Under the pieces are notes generated by a model. That model saw only the letters and a list, made by a program, of their open reading frames with translations. It ran no database searches and was not told the DNA's origin. The translations under genes and the position numbers were made by a program. Shown piece by piece: positions 57,477-64,000 of a stretch of 64,000 nucleotides of DNA (the stretch's first letter is position 1; each line of letters begins with the position of its first letter). Source of the DNA: Lysobacteraceae bacterium (GTDB lineage: Bacteria; Pseudomonadota; Gammaproteobacteria; Xanthomonadales; Xanthomonadaceae); contig JAEUPQ010000017.1 of NCBI GenBank assembly GCA_016789405.1, forward strand, positions 1 through 64,000. The letters run 5' to 3'.

Positions 57477-58967
57477 GTGATCTCGTTCGAACAATTCCAG
57501 CAGCATGCCGCCGACGGCCACACCCTCATTCCCGTCGTGCGCGAGGTGCTGTCCGATCTCGACACGCCGCTGTCGGTCTATCTCAAGCTCGCCGACGGCC
57601 ACAACACCTATCTCTTCGAATCGGTCGAAGGCGGCGAACGCTTCGGCCGCTACTCGATCATCGGCCTGCCCGCGCATCGCGTGTATGCCTTCGCCGGGCA
57701 CACGCTGTTCGTCAGCGAACTGGGCGAACTGGTCGACAGCCGCGTCGTCGACGACCCGCTCGAAGAAGTGGAGCGACTGCGCAGCGCGCAGAAGATCCCG
57801 CGCCTGCCGGGCCTGCCCGGGTTCACCGGTGGGCTGGTCGGCTGGTTCGGCTTCGAGTGCATCGAATACATCGAGCCGCGCCTGCGCGGCGGCGGCAAGC
57901 CCGACGAACTGGGCACGCCCGACATCCTGCTGATGGACAGCCGCGACGTCGCGGTGTTCGACAACCTCAAGGGCCGCCTGTACCTGATCGTGCACGCCGA
58001 TCCGCGCGAGCCGCAGGCCTGGGCGCGCGCGAACCGCCGCCTCGACGAGCTCACCCATCGCCTGCGGCAGGGGGGCGCGGGCTATCCCGAGCCGCGTCAC
58101 AGCGCCGGGCTCAACGAGGGCGACTTCGTCTCCGGCTTCACGCGCGAGGGGTTCATCGCAGCGGTCGAGAAATCGAAGGAATACATCCGCTCCGGCGACA
58201 TCTTCCAGGTCGTGTTGAGCCAGCGCCTGTCGGTGCCGTTCAACGCACGGCCGGTGGATGTGTACCGCGCCCTGCGCGCGCTCAATCCCTCGCCGTACAT
58301 GTATTTCCTCGATGTCGGCGGCACACAGGTGGTGGGTTCGTCGCCGGAGATCCTCGTCCGGCTCGAACATGACGGGAAGGGGCCCGGCAAGGTCACCGTG
58401 CGTCCGCTCGCCGGCACCCGCCCGCGCGGCAGGACGCATGAAGAAGACCTGGCACTGGAAGCCGAGCTGCTGGCCGACCCGAAGGAACGCGCCGAGCACG
58501 TGATGCTGATCGACCTGGGGCGCAACGACGTGGGCCGGGTCAGCGAGCCGGGCACGGTGGAGCTGGGCGACCGCTTCGTCATCGAACGCTACAGCCACGT
58601 CATGCACATCGTCAGCGAGGTGACTGGCCAGCTGAAGGACGGCCTGAGCTATGCCGACGTGCTGCGCGCGACCTTCCCGGCAGGCACGGTCAGCGGCGCG
58701 CCGAAGATCCGCGCGCTCGAAGTGATCCGCGAACTGGAACCGATCAAGCGCAATGTCTACGCCGGCAGCATCGGCTACATCAGCTGGCATGGCGATGCCG
58801 ACACGGCCATCGCGATCCGCACCGCGGTCATCCAGGACGGCAAGCTGCACGTGCAGGCCGGCGCCGGCATCGTCTACGACTCCGATCCGCAGAAGGAGTG
58901 GGAAGAGACGATGAACAAGGGCCGCGCGCTGTTCCGCGCGGTGGAGCAGGCGGCGCAGGGGTTGTAG
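57477..58967 (+). CDS. trpE: Anthranilate synthase component I
   Basis: 496 residues from a GTG with AAGGA 7 bases upstream. It makes anthranilate from chorismate with the TrpG glutaminase, the first committed step to Trp. The feedback-inhibition site LFES lies in TYLFESVEGGERFGRYSIIG. The C-terminal catalytic domain has VRPLAGTRPRGRT, HVMLIDLGRNDVGRVSEPG and FPAGTVSGAPKIRALE. trpG is not adjacent; downstream comes a terminator and a convergent effector gene. The window therefore encodes both entry to synthesis (trpE) and to degradation (kynA) of Trp. Confidence 0.96.
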   Translation: MISFEQFQQHAADGHTLIPVVREVLSDLDTPLSVYLKLADGHNTYLFESVEGGERFGRYSIIGLPAHRVYAFAGHTLFVSELGELVDSRVVDDPLEEVERLRSAQKIPRLPGLPGFTGGLVGWFGFECIEYIEPRLRGGGKPDELGTPDILLMDSRDVAVFDNLKGRLYLIVHADPREPQAWARANRRLDELTHRLRQGGAGYPEPRHSAGLNEGDFVSGFTREGFIAAVEKSKEYIRSGDIFQVVLSQRLSVPFNARPVDVYRALRALNPSPYMYFLDVGGTQVVGSSPEILVRLEHDGKGPGKVTVRPLAGTRPRGRTHEEDLALEAELLADPKERAEHVMLIDLGRNDVGRVSEPGTVELGDRFVIERYSHVMHIVSEVTGQLKDGLSYADVLRATFPAGTVSGAPKIRALEVIRELEPIKRNVYAGSIGYISWHGDADTAIAIRTAVIQDGKLHVQAGAGIVYDSDPQKEWEETMNKGRALFRAVEQAAQGL

Positions 58968-59008
58968 GCGCGTCGTTCGATTGGGGCAGAACAAGAAGCA
59001 AAAACAGT

Positions 59009-59034
59009 GTCATCCCCGCTTGCGCGAGGATGAC
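59009..59034. repeat. GTCATCC-type REP hairpin
   Basis: GTCATCCCCGC-TTGC-GCGAGGATGAC, with one mismatch, resembles widespread GTCATTCCCGC REP elements. It is located just past trpE. Confidence 0.6.
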
Positions 59035-59076
59035 GCTGGATGTCCTGCCCTCGATGATCCCGGCACGCGAAAACAA

Positions 59077-59100
59077 ACGCCCCGCATCACTGCGGGGCGT
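59077..59100. terminator. Bidirectional terminator between trpE and the third effector
   Basis: Perfect 10-bp stem ACGCCCCGCA-TCAC-TGCGGGGCGT, extended by an A-T pair, between convergent genes. Confidence 0.82.
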
Positions 59101-59133
59101 TCGCGTTTGTACAGTGTCCGATGACGTGTGCGC

Positions 59134-60450
59134 TTACATGCCCACCGCGCGCTGCGGCTGGGCCTGCTCCTGGCGCTGCGGGGCCTGCTGCTGCAACTGG
59201 CCGAGGTCGCTCAGCGACTTGTCGGCAGGCGCGTCCTTGGCCTGCGCAGGGTCGACCGTCGAACGCTTGGCGTGATCCTGTTCCGGATCGCCCTGGTAGG
59301 CGATCAGGTTGCCGTTGTTGCCGCGCACGACGCCGCTGATCTCGGTGATGCCGTCCTTCTGCGCCTGCAGCGCCATCGCGGCGGCGACGTTGCGCAGTTC
59401 CGTGCCCTGCGGTGCGCCGTCGAGCTTCTGCAGCGCGGTGGCAGCCTGGGTGTAGAGCGTGGGTTCCGCACCGCCGACGCCCTGTTCGATCGGTTTCTTC
59501 GGCGGCGTGATGTCGGTGTAGCTCAGGCCGGTGGTCAGCACGGACTTGCTCAGGCCGAGCTTGCCGAGGTCCACCTGCACTTCGGCGCCGGTGTACGAGG
59601 CATCCGTCTTCTTGAAGTGGTCGGTGTACGCCTTTTCGTAGGCCTGCACGCGGTTGAGCGCGTAGTCGCCGTAGTAGTTCGGGTAGTTCTGGTTGCCGTT
59701 GGTGCCCAGCGAGCCCTTGCTGAGCGGCTTGTCGAAGTAGTAGCCGCCCATCGCCTTCACGTTGGCGGCATCCAGCGGCAGCTGCATGTCCTTGTCGACC
59801 GTCAGTCCTGCCTTCATCGCGTAGGCGAACTTCGGTGCGGTGCCGGTGCGATCGATGAAGTCCTGCATGCGGCCGGGATTCGCGTCGTACATCTCCTGCA
59901 GCGTCGGCGCCGAACCCTTGTCCTTGGCGAGCTTGGACGAGAGCGCGTTCCAGCCGCTGAGGTGTGCCTGCGCTTCGTTGTCGCGATAGTGCTGGATGTA
60001 GCCTTCCACCGCTGCGGTGTAGTCGTGCTTGCCGCCCTTGACCTTGGCGATGCTTTCCAGCGACTTGTTGAACGCCTCGCCAGCGACCTTCTCTGCGGGA
60101 TTGTTCAGGCCGTGGCGCGTCTCGTGGCCGAGCACGAACACCACTTCGTTCGCGGCGGCCTTGTCGGTCGCGGCCTTGTTCAACTTGGAGACCGGGATCT
60201 CCATCGTGGTGCCGGAGTACTGGCCACCGGCATTGGTGCCGGGCGGCAGTCCCTTGAATTCGGTCAGCTCGCCCTTGGCGACGGCGTCCTCGAGCTGCGT
60301 CTTGAGGGCCGGCGACGAAGCGATCAGTTCGCGCAGGACCTTGCCCGGATCATCGGTGGCGGTCTTGTTGGCTTTCTGGAAGGTGTCGACCAGCGCTTCG
60401 AGCTGCTCGGCCGGCGTCTTTTTCTGCATGTGTTCGGGAGCGACGGACAT
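59134..60450 (-). CDS. Predicted X-T4SS effector: HExxH metallopeptidase-like domain plus XVIPCD
   Basis: 438 residues from the ATG at 60450, with GAGGTG about 7 bases upstream; a GTG at 60459 has no site. No signal peptide. Residues 109-113 are HETRH in EVVFVLGHETRHGLNNP, the zincin active-site motif, with E159 in DNEAQAHL as a candidate third ligand. Residues 329-438 form the XVIPCD: EPTLYTQAATALQKL, NVAAAMALQAQKDG, the GNLIAYQGD strand and a Gln-rich tail QLQQQAPQRQEQAQPQR. The combination suggests a peptidase toxin injected into competitors. It follows its putative partner by 10 bases. The substrate is unknown. Confidence 0.82.
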   Translation of the reverse strand: MSVAPEHMQKKTPAEQLEALVDTFQKANKTATDDPGKVLRELIASSPALKTQLEDAVAKGELTEFKGLPPGTNAGGQYSGTTMEIPVSKLNKAATDKAAANEVVFVLGHETRHGLNNPAEKVAGEAFNKSLESIAKVKGGKHDYTAAVEGYIQHYRDNEAQAHLSGWNALSSKLAKDKGSAPTLQEMYDANPGRMQDFIDRTGTAPKFAYAMKAGLTVDKDMQLPLDAANVKAMGGYYFDKPLSKGSLGTNGNQNYPNYYGDYALNRVQAYEKAYTDHFKKTDASYTGAEVQVDLGKLGLSKSVLTTGLSYTDITPPKKPIEQGVGGAEPTLYTQAATALQKLDGAPQGTELRNVAAAMALQAQKDGITEISGVVRGNNGNLIAYQGDPEQDHAKRSTVDPAQAKDAPADKSLSDLGQLQQQAPQRQEQAQPQRAVGM

Positions 60451-60460
60451 GGTCGGCACC

Positions 60461-60967
60461 TCAGGCGTTGATGACGATCATGGACACGCAGGCGTGCTCT
60501 GCTTTCGCATCGCTCTCGCCGCGCACGTGCACCTGCAGCGAGACATCGCCGCGCTGGTACTCCCAGAATTCGACCTGGCCGTAACGGCCGCGGTTGGGGT
60601 TGCCGGTATAACCGGCGGACGCCAGCGCCTGGTCGCAGGCATCGAAAGCGAGCGGGCCAATCGGCGCCATGTCGGCGTTGGCATCGGCGCTCTGGTCCTC
60701 GAGCGAGAACAGCAGGCGGTGCGGCTTGCTGCCGTCCAGTTCGGTCAGCGAGACCAGGTTGTAGCTCCACTCGGGCGACAACTGGCCGCCGAAGCCGTAC
60801 TGCTGCGGGTTGTCGTCGTTGAATTCGACCTTGATGCCGGTGACGCGCTCGATGTGGGCGGCGTCGACCTGCTCGGGGCCGTGGATGGTGTCGATCAGCT
60901 GCAGCACGCGGCGGCCGATCTCGGCGGCATTCGCGGGGGCGGCAGTCGCGGGAGAGGGGGTGGTCAT
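60461..60967 (-). CDS. Putative immunity partner of the metallopeptidase effector
   Basis: 168 residues from the ATG with AAGGAA upstream; extension further upstream lacks a site. Contains IERVTGIKVEFNDDNPQQYG, LVSLTELDGSKPHRLLFSLE and a terminal strand VSLQVHVRG before the last Cys-containing segment. There is no signal peptide or lipobox, unlike the partners of the other two effectors in this window. If it is the immunity protein, it would act in the cytoplasm, hinting at a cytoplasmic target for this toxin. The family is not recognised and the assignment is by position only. Confidence 0.55.
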   Translation of the reverse strand: MTTPSPATAAPANAAEIGRRVLQLIDTIHGPEQVDAAHIERVTGIKVEFNDDNPQQYGFGGQLSPEWSYNLVSLTELDGSKPHRLLFSLEDQSADANADMAPIGPLAFDACDQALASAGYTGNPNRGRYGQVEFWEYQRGDVSLQVHVRGESDAKAEHACVSMIVINA

Positions 60968-61121
60968 GGCGGTTCCTTGCGAGGTGGGGCAGTGTCGGTG
61001 CCGGCGAAATCGGTCGAAGGCATCAGGCATTCGAGTTCCATTCGCGTGCAACCGGGGGACGGACGGCCATCGGCCGCGCTGTAACGAACGGCGTCGGCGG
61101 TCCCGGGCGGCCAGTCGGCTG

Positions 61122-62963
61122 TCAGAACAGCAGGTTGGCCACCAGGACCACGATACCCGTGTAGACCAGGCTCAGCGGGCCGCCCACCTTCCACAGTTCC
61201 TTGGCGCTGTAGCCGGCAGGGCCGGTGATCATGGACATCACGGGGTTGGAGGCCGTCATGAAGTTGTTCGAGGCCGAGAGGGCGACGATCAGCGCGAACG
61301 CGGTCGGGTCGCTGCCAGCGGCCAGGGCCAGGTTGATGGCGATGGGCACCATGACGATGGTGGCGCCGACATGGCTGATGACCAGCGAGAAGGCGGTGGT
61401 CAGCAGGCCGACGGCGATCTCCAGCAGCCAGGTCGGCGTGCCCTCGGGGAGGCGGTCGAGCGTGTGCGCGGCCACCCACGCGGCCGCGCCGCTGGAGTCC
61501 ATCGCCCAGCCGAGGGGAATGAGACAGGCCATCAGGAACACGGTCTTCCAGTTGATGGCGGCGTAGGCCTCGTCCATCTTCAGCACGCCCGTGATCAGCA
61601 TGCCGGCGACGCCGGTCATCAGCGCCACGGAAGCCGGGATGCGCGAGGACAGCGCGATGAGCATGGTGATCGCGAAGATCGTCATCGCGAGCTTGAACTT
61701 GTGCGGCCGCTGCTCGGCCTTCGGGAAGTCGGTCACCGGCACGAAGTCGCGGTTGCCCGATGCCTGTGCGAGGTCGGTCCAGATGCTGTGCACGACCAGC
61801 AGGTCGCCCGCGCGCAATGGCACTTCGCGCACTTCCTCGCGCAGCACCTGCTTGTCGCGGTTGATCGCGAGCAGGCGCAGGTTGTACTGCTTGCGCAGCT
61901 TCAATTGCGTGGCGGTCTTCCCGATCCACGTCGAGGTGGGCGGGATGACCGCCTCGGAAATGCCCGCGCGCGCCGGGTTGAACAGGTCGGCGAACTCGCG
62001 CAGCCGCGCGCTCATGCGCAGGAAGCGGTTCTGCGCGAAATCGGCGATGTCCTGGCGCGGCCCCATCACGCCCAGCACGCTGCCGACCCAGATGCGCGCG
62101 TCGCCCGGTGGTGTCAGGCGCGATTCGTTGCCGGTCTTCAGCGCGAGGATCAAGGGCGCGTCGTGCAGCGTTTCGGCTTCGCGCATGGACATGCCTACCA
62201 GCGGGCTGTCGGCGGTGACCGTGAGTTCGTACACGTCGCCGTCGATGCCGTAGGCGCTGGCGAAGTAGCTTTGCGTGCGCGCCGGGGTGACGCCGGTGTC
62301 GGCGTCGTCTTCGTGCAGGCGCTGGCCGCCGTAGAAGTGGAAATACGCCAGGCCCGCGACCAGCAGCGCCAGGCCGATCGGCAAGGGCGCGAACATCGGC
62401 AGCGGCTTGAGCGTGGTCAGGCCCGAGGGCAGGTTGGCGTTGGCCGAGACCAGCAGGTCGTTGAGCAGGATCAGCGGCGAGTTGCCGACCATGGTCAGGC
62501 CGCCGCCCATCACGATGGCCACCGCGATCGGCAGCAGCAGGCGCGACAGCGGCATGCCGGTGCGCGAAGACAGTCGCGAGGCCACCGGCAGGTACAGGGC
62601 CATCACCGACGGGTTCTGCATCACCGCCGAGTTCAGCCCCGAGATCGCCGAGGTGTACAGGATCAGGCGCTTCTCGACGCCATCGGCCCGGCGCAGCAGC
62701 CAGGCCGCGAGCCGGTTCAGCGCGCCGGTACGATCGAGGCCGGCGCCGAGGATCATGGTCGCGATGACGCTGATGACCGCGTTGCCCGAGAAGCCGTTGA
62801 ACAGGTCTTCCGGCGCCACCAGCCCGGTCAGGCCCAGCAGCACCAGCACCACCAGCGCCACCACGTCCGCGCGCAGGCGTTCGAACAGGAACAGCACCAT
62901 CGTCAGTACCGTCAGCCCGAGGACGAGCTGCATGTCGCTGGTGAGGGTGAGCTGGTTCTCCAT
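61122..62963 (-). CDS. SLC13-family permease with two TrkA-C domains
   Basis: 613 residues. Two blocks of membrane helices (residues about 12-200 and 395-613) flank a soluble region with two RCK_C (TrkA-C) domains: YELTVTADSPLVGMSMREAE and AVIPPTSTWIGKTATQLKLR start them. Family segments include NAVISVIATMILGAGL, GLNSAVMQNPSVMALYLPVA and AFSLVISHVGATIVMVPIA, ending with NNFMTASNPVMSMI. Such permeases transport dicarboxylates, sulfate or similar anions with Na+. It begins 8 bases after trmB. Confidence 0.9.
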   Translation of the reverse strand: MENQLTLTSDMQLVLGLTVLTMVLFLFERLRADVVALVVLVLLGLTGLVAPEDLFNGFSGNAVISVIATMILGAGLDRTGALNRLAAWLLRRADGVEKRLILYTSAISGLNSAVMQNPSVMALYLPVASRLSSRTGMPLSRLLLPIAVAIVMGGGLTMVGNSPLILLNDLLVSANANLPSGLTTLKPLPMFAPLPIGLALLVAGLAYFHFYGGQRLHEDDADTGVTPARTQSYFASAYGIDGDVYELTVTADSPLVGMSMREAETLHDAPLILALKTGNESRLTPPGDARIWVGSVLGVMGPRQDIADFAQNRFLRMSARLREFADLFNPARAGISEAVIPPTSTWIGKTATQLKLRKQYNLRLLAINRDKQVLREEVREVPLRAGDLLVVHSIWTDLAQASGNRDFVPVTDFPKAEQRPHKFKLAMTIFAITMLIALSSRIPASVALMTGVAGMLITGVLKMDEAYAAINWKTVFLMACLIPLGWAMDSSGAAAWVAAHTLDRLPEGTPTWLLEIAVGLLTTAFSLVISHVGATIVMVPIAINLALAAGSDPTAFALIVALSASNNFMTASNPVMSMITGPAGYSAKELWKVGGPLSLVYTGIVVLVANLLF

Positions 62964-62971
62964 CGCCTCGC

Positions 62972-63739
62972 TTATTCCGCCGTGACCTTGTCGTACAGCA
63001 GGTCCCATACCCCGTGGCCGAGTTTCTGGCCACGGGTCTCGAAGTGCGTCTGCGGCCGCCACTCGGGTCGCGGCACCGCGCCGCGTGGGCCGGCGACATT
63101 GCGCAGGCCCGGCGTCGCGTCGAGCACGTCCCACATGTGCTCGGCGTACGGTTCCCAGTCGGTCGCCAGGTGCACGCGGCCGCGGGTGCGGAGCTTGCGC
63201 GCGATCAGCGCGGCGAACCCGGGTTGCACGAGCCGGCGCTTGTTGTGGCGCTTCTTGTGCCAGGGATCCGGGAAGTAGATGCGGATCTCGTCGAGCGAAC
63301 CGTCGGCGACTTCGCGTTCCAGCACTTCGACCGCGTCGTGGCGATAGACGCGCACGTGGTCGCTGTCGTCGTCGGCCAGCCAGTTCAGCAGGCGACCCAC
63401 GCCGGGCGCATGCACTTCCAGGCCGATGTAATTGCGCGACGGATCCTGTTTCGCGGCGAAGCGCAGGGCCTCGCCATTGCCGAAGCCGATCTCGAACACC
63501 CGCGGCGCGGCGCGGCCGAACGCGGCATCGTAGTCGCGCTCGGTGCCGGTGTAATCCAGGCCGAAACGCGGCCAGAGTTCGTCGAATGCACGCTGCTGCG
63601 CGGGGCTGAAGCGGCCCTGGCGCAGCACGAAGCTGCGGATCTTGCGCTGGCCCGGTTCGACCGTGAACGGCTGGTCGAGCTCGCGGCCGTCGGTGGCGAC
63701 GTCCGCGTCGTCGCGGGGCGGGCGCATCGTGCCCGTCAT
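62972..63739 (-). CDS. trmB: tRNA (guanine-N7-)-methyltransferase
   Basis: 255 residues. Methylates G46 of tRNA using [24 protein letters not shown] is motif [16 protein letters not shown] follows, and [20 protein letters not shown] is the family's catalytic and RNA-binding signature, with [10 protein letters not shown] near the end. Its ATG overlaps the thiG stop (ATGA), and the SLC13 gene follows 8 bases later; thiG-trmB linkage is common in proteobacteria. Confidence 0.96.
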   Translation of the reverse strand: MTGTMRPPRDDADVATDGRELDQPFTVEPGQRKIRSFVLRQGRFSPAQQRAFDELWPRFGLDYTGTERDYDAAFGRAAPRVFEIGFGNGEALRFAAKQDPSRNYIGLEVHAPGVGRLLNWLADDDSDHVRVYRHDAVEVLEREVADGSLDEIRIYFPDPWHKKRHNKRRLVQPGFAALIARKLRTRGRVHLATDWEPYAEHMWDVLDATPGLRNVAGPRGAVPRPEWRPQTHFETRGQKLGHGVWDLLYDKVTAE

Positions 63740-64000
63740 CCGATCAGCCCGTCCACCGGCGACGAGGCCGAAGCGAAACGCTTGCGCGGAATGCGCCCGG
63801 CGAGGAAGGCGTGGCGGCCGGCCTCGATCGCCAGCTTCATCGCCAGCGCCATGCGCACCGGATCCTTCGCGCCGGCGATCGCGGTATTCATCAGCACGCC
63901 GTCGCAGCCCAGTTCCATCGCAATGGCCGCATCGGACGCCGTGCCGACGCCGGCGTCGACCAGGATCGGCACCTTCGCGTTCTCGATGATTTCCATCAGG
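63736..64000 (-). CDS. thiG: Thiazole synthase ThiG, 3' part only
   Basis: The window ends inside this gene; only the C-terminal part of about 87 residues is present, with the stop at 63736-63738. [11 protein letters not shown]-type sequence ([20 protein letters not shown]) and [18 protein letters not shown] are the phosphate-binding end of the ThiG barrel. ThiG makes the thiazole moiety of thiamine from deoxyxylulose phosphate, dehydroglycine and ThiS-thiocarboxylate. It overlaps trmB by 4 bases. Confidence 0.92.
   Translation of the reverse strand, partial: LMEIIENAKVPILVDAGVGTASDAAIAMELGCDGVLMNTAIAGAKDPVRMALAMKLAIEAGRHAFLAGRIPRKRFASASSPVDGLIG

Overview
The window is high-GC chromosomal DNA from a gammaproteobacterium of the Xanthomonadaceae/Lysobacteraceae (Lysobacter-, Luteimonas- or Stenotrophomonas-like). 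The grounds are: three proteins ending in what looks like the XVIPCD secretion domain of the bacteria-killing Xanthomonas-type T4SS; REP/BIME repeats built on a GAGCGGAGC hairpin; a bkd operon encoding a branched-chain 2-oxoacid dehydrogenase beside a separate homodimeric AceE; and tryptophan and tyrosine catabolic genes typical of this group. No rRNA, tRNA, CRISPR array, insertion sequence or origin was recognised.

Layout. 0.3-8.1 kb is accessory: an outer-membrane barrel, two predicted T4SS effector/immunity pairs (1.3-2.7 and 5.9-8.1 kb), a secreted deacetylase, a lipoprotein, a DUF4253 protein and a small six-cysteine secreted protein. 8.2-10.2 kb is a foreign-looking patch with a highly structured RNA resembling phage C4 antisense RNA, a SymE-like gene and an AT-richer PIN-like nuclease gene. 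10.2-22.4 kb is mostly core metabolism: aceE, a methyltransferase/SGNH/aminotransferase operon, rsgA, a QEGLA-family gene, maeB, a deacetylase and a rhodanese. 22.4-27.7 kb is the bkd operon (E1 alpha, E1 beta, an SH3-domain protein, E2), followed by three small unknown genes. 27.9-36.1 kb holds two tandem paralogous extracellular nucleases of the ExeM/NucH type. The downstream copy keeps the catalytic SDH motif; the upstream copy has Arg in place of the catalytic His.

36.4-43.4 kb is aromatic amino acid use: tryptophan 2,3-dioxygenase, a POT peptide transporter, a MarR regulator divergent from hppD across a perfect 18-bp palindrome, and hmgA. 43.5-45.5 kb has three adjacent paralogues sharing an unrecognised N-terminal domain. 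45.6-54.5 kb holds ion transporters (CaCA, NhaA), an NAD-binding protein, a LolA-like protein, two paralogous lipoproteins, a DMT transporter, a DUF962 protein, purC and a J-domain protein. 54.5-59.1 kb has a second barrel, rpe, a lipid kinase and trpE. 59.1-61.0 kb is a third effector/partner pair with an HExxH metallopeptidase-like domain. 61.1-64.0 kb is an SLC13 permease, trmB and the 3' part of thiG.

The effector modules are dispersed while no secretion apparatus lies in the window, as is usual for X-T4SS effectors. Each has a partner gene directly upstream on the same strand, spaced or overlapped for translational coupling. All domain calls come from reading the sequence by eye; no database search was run.
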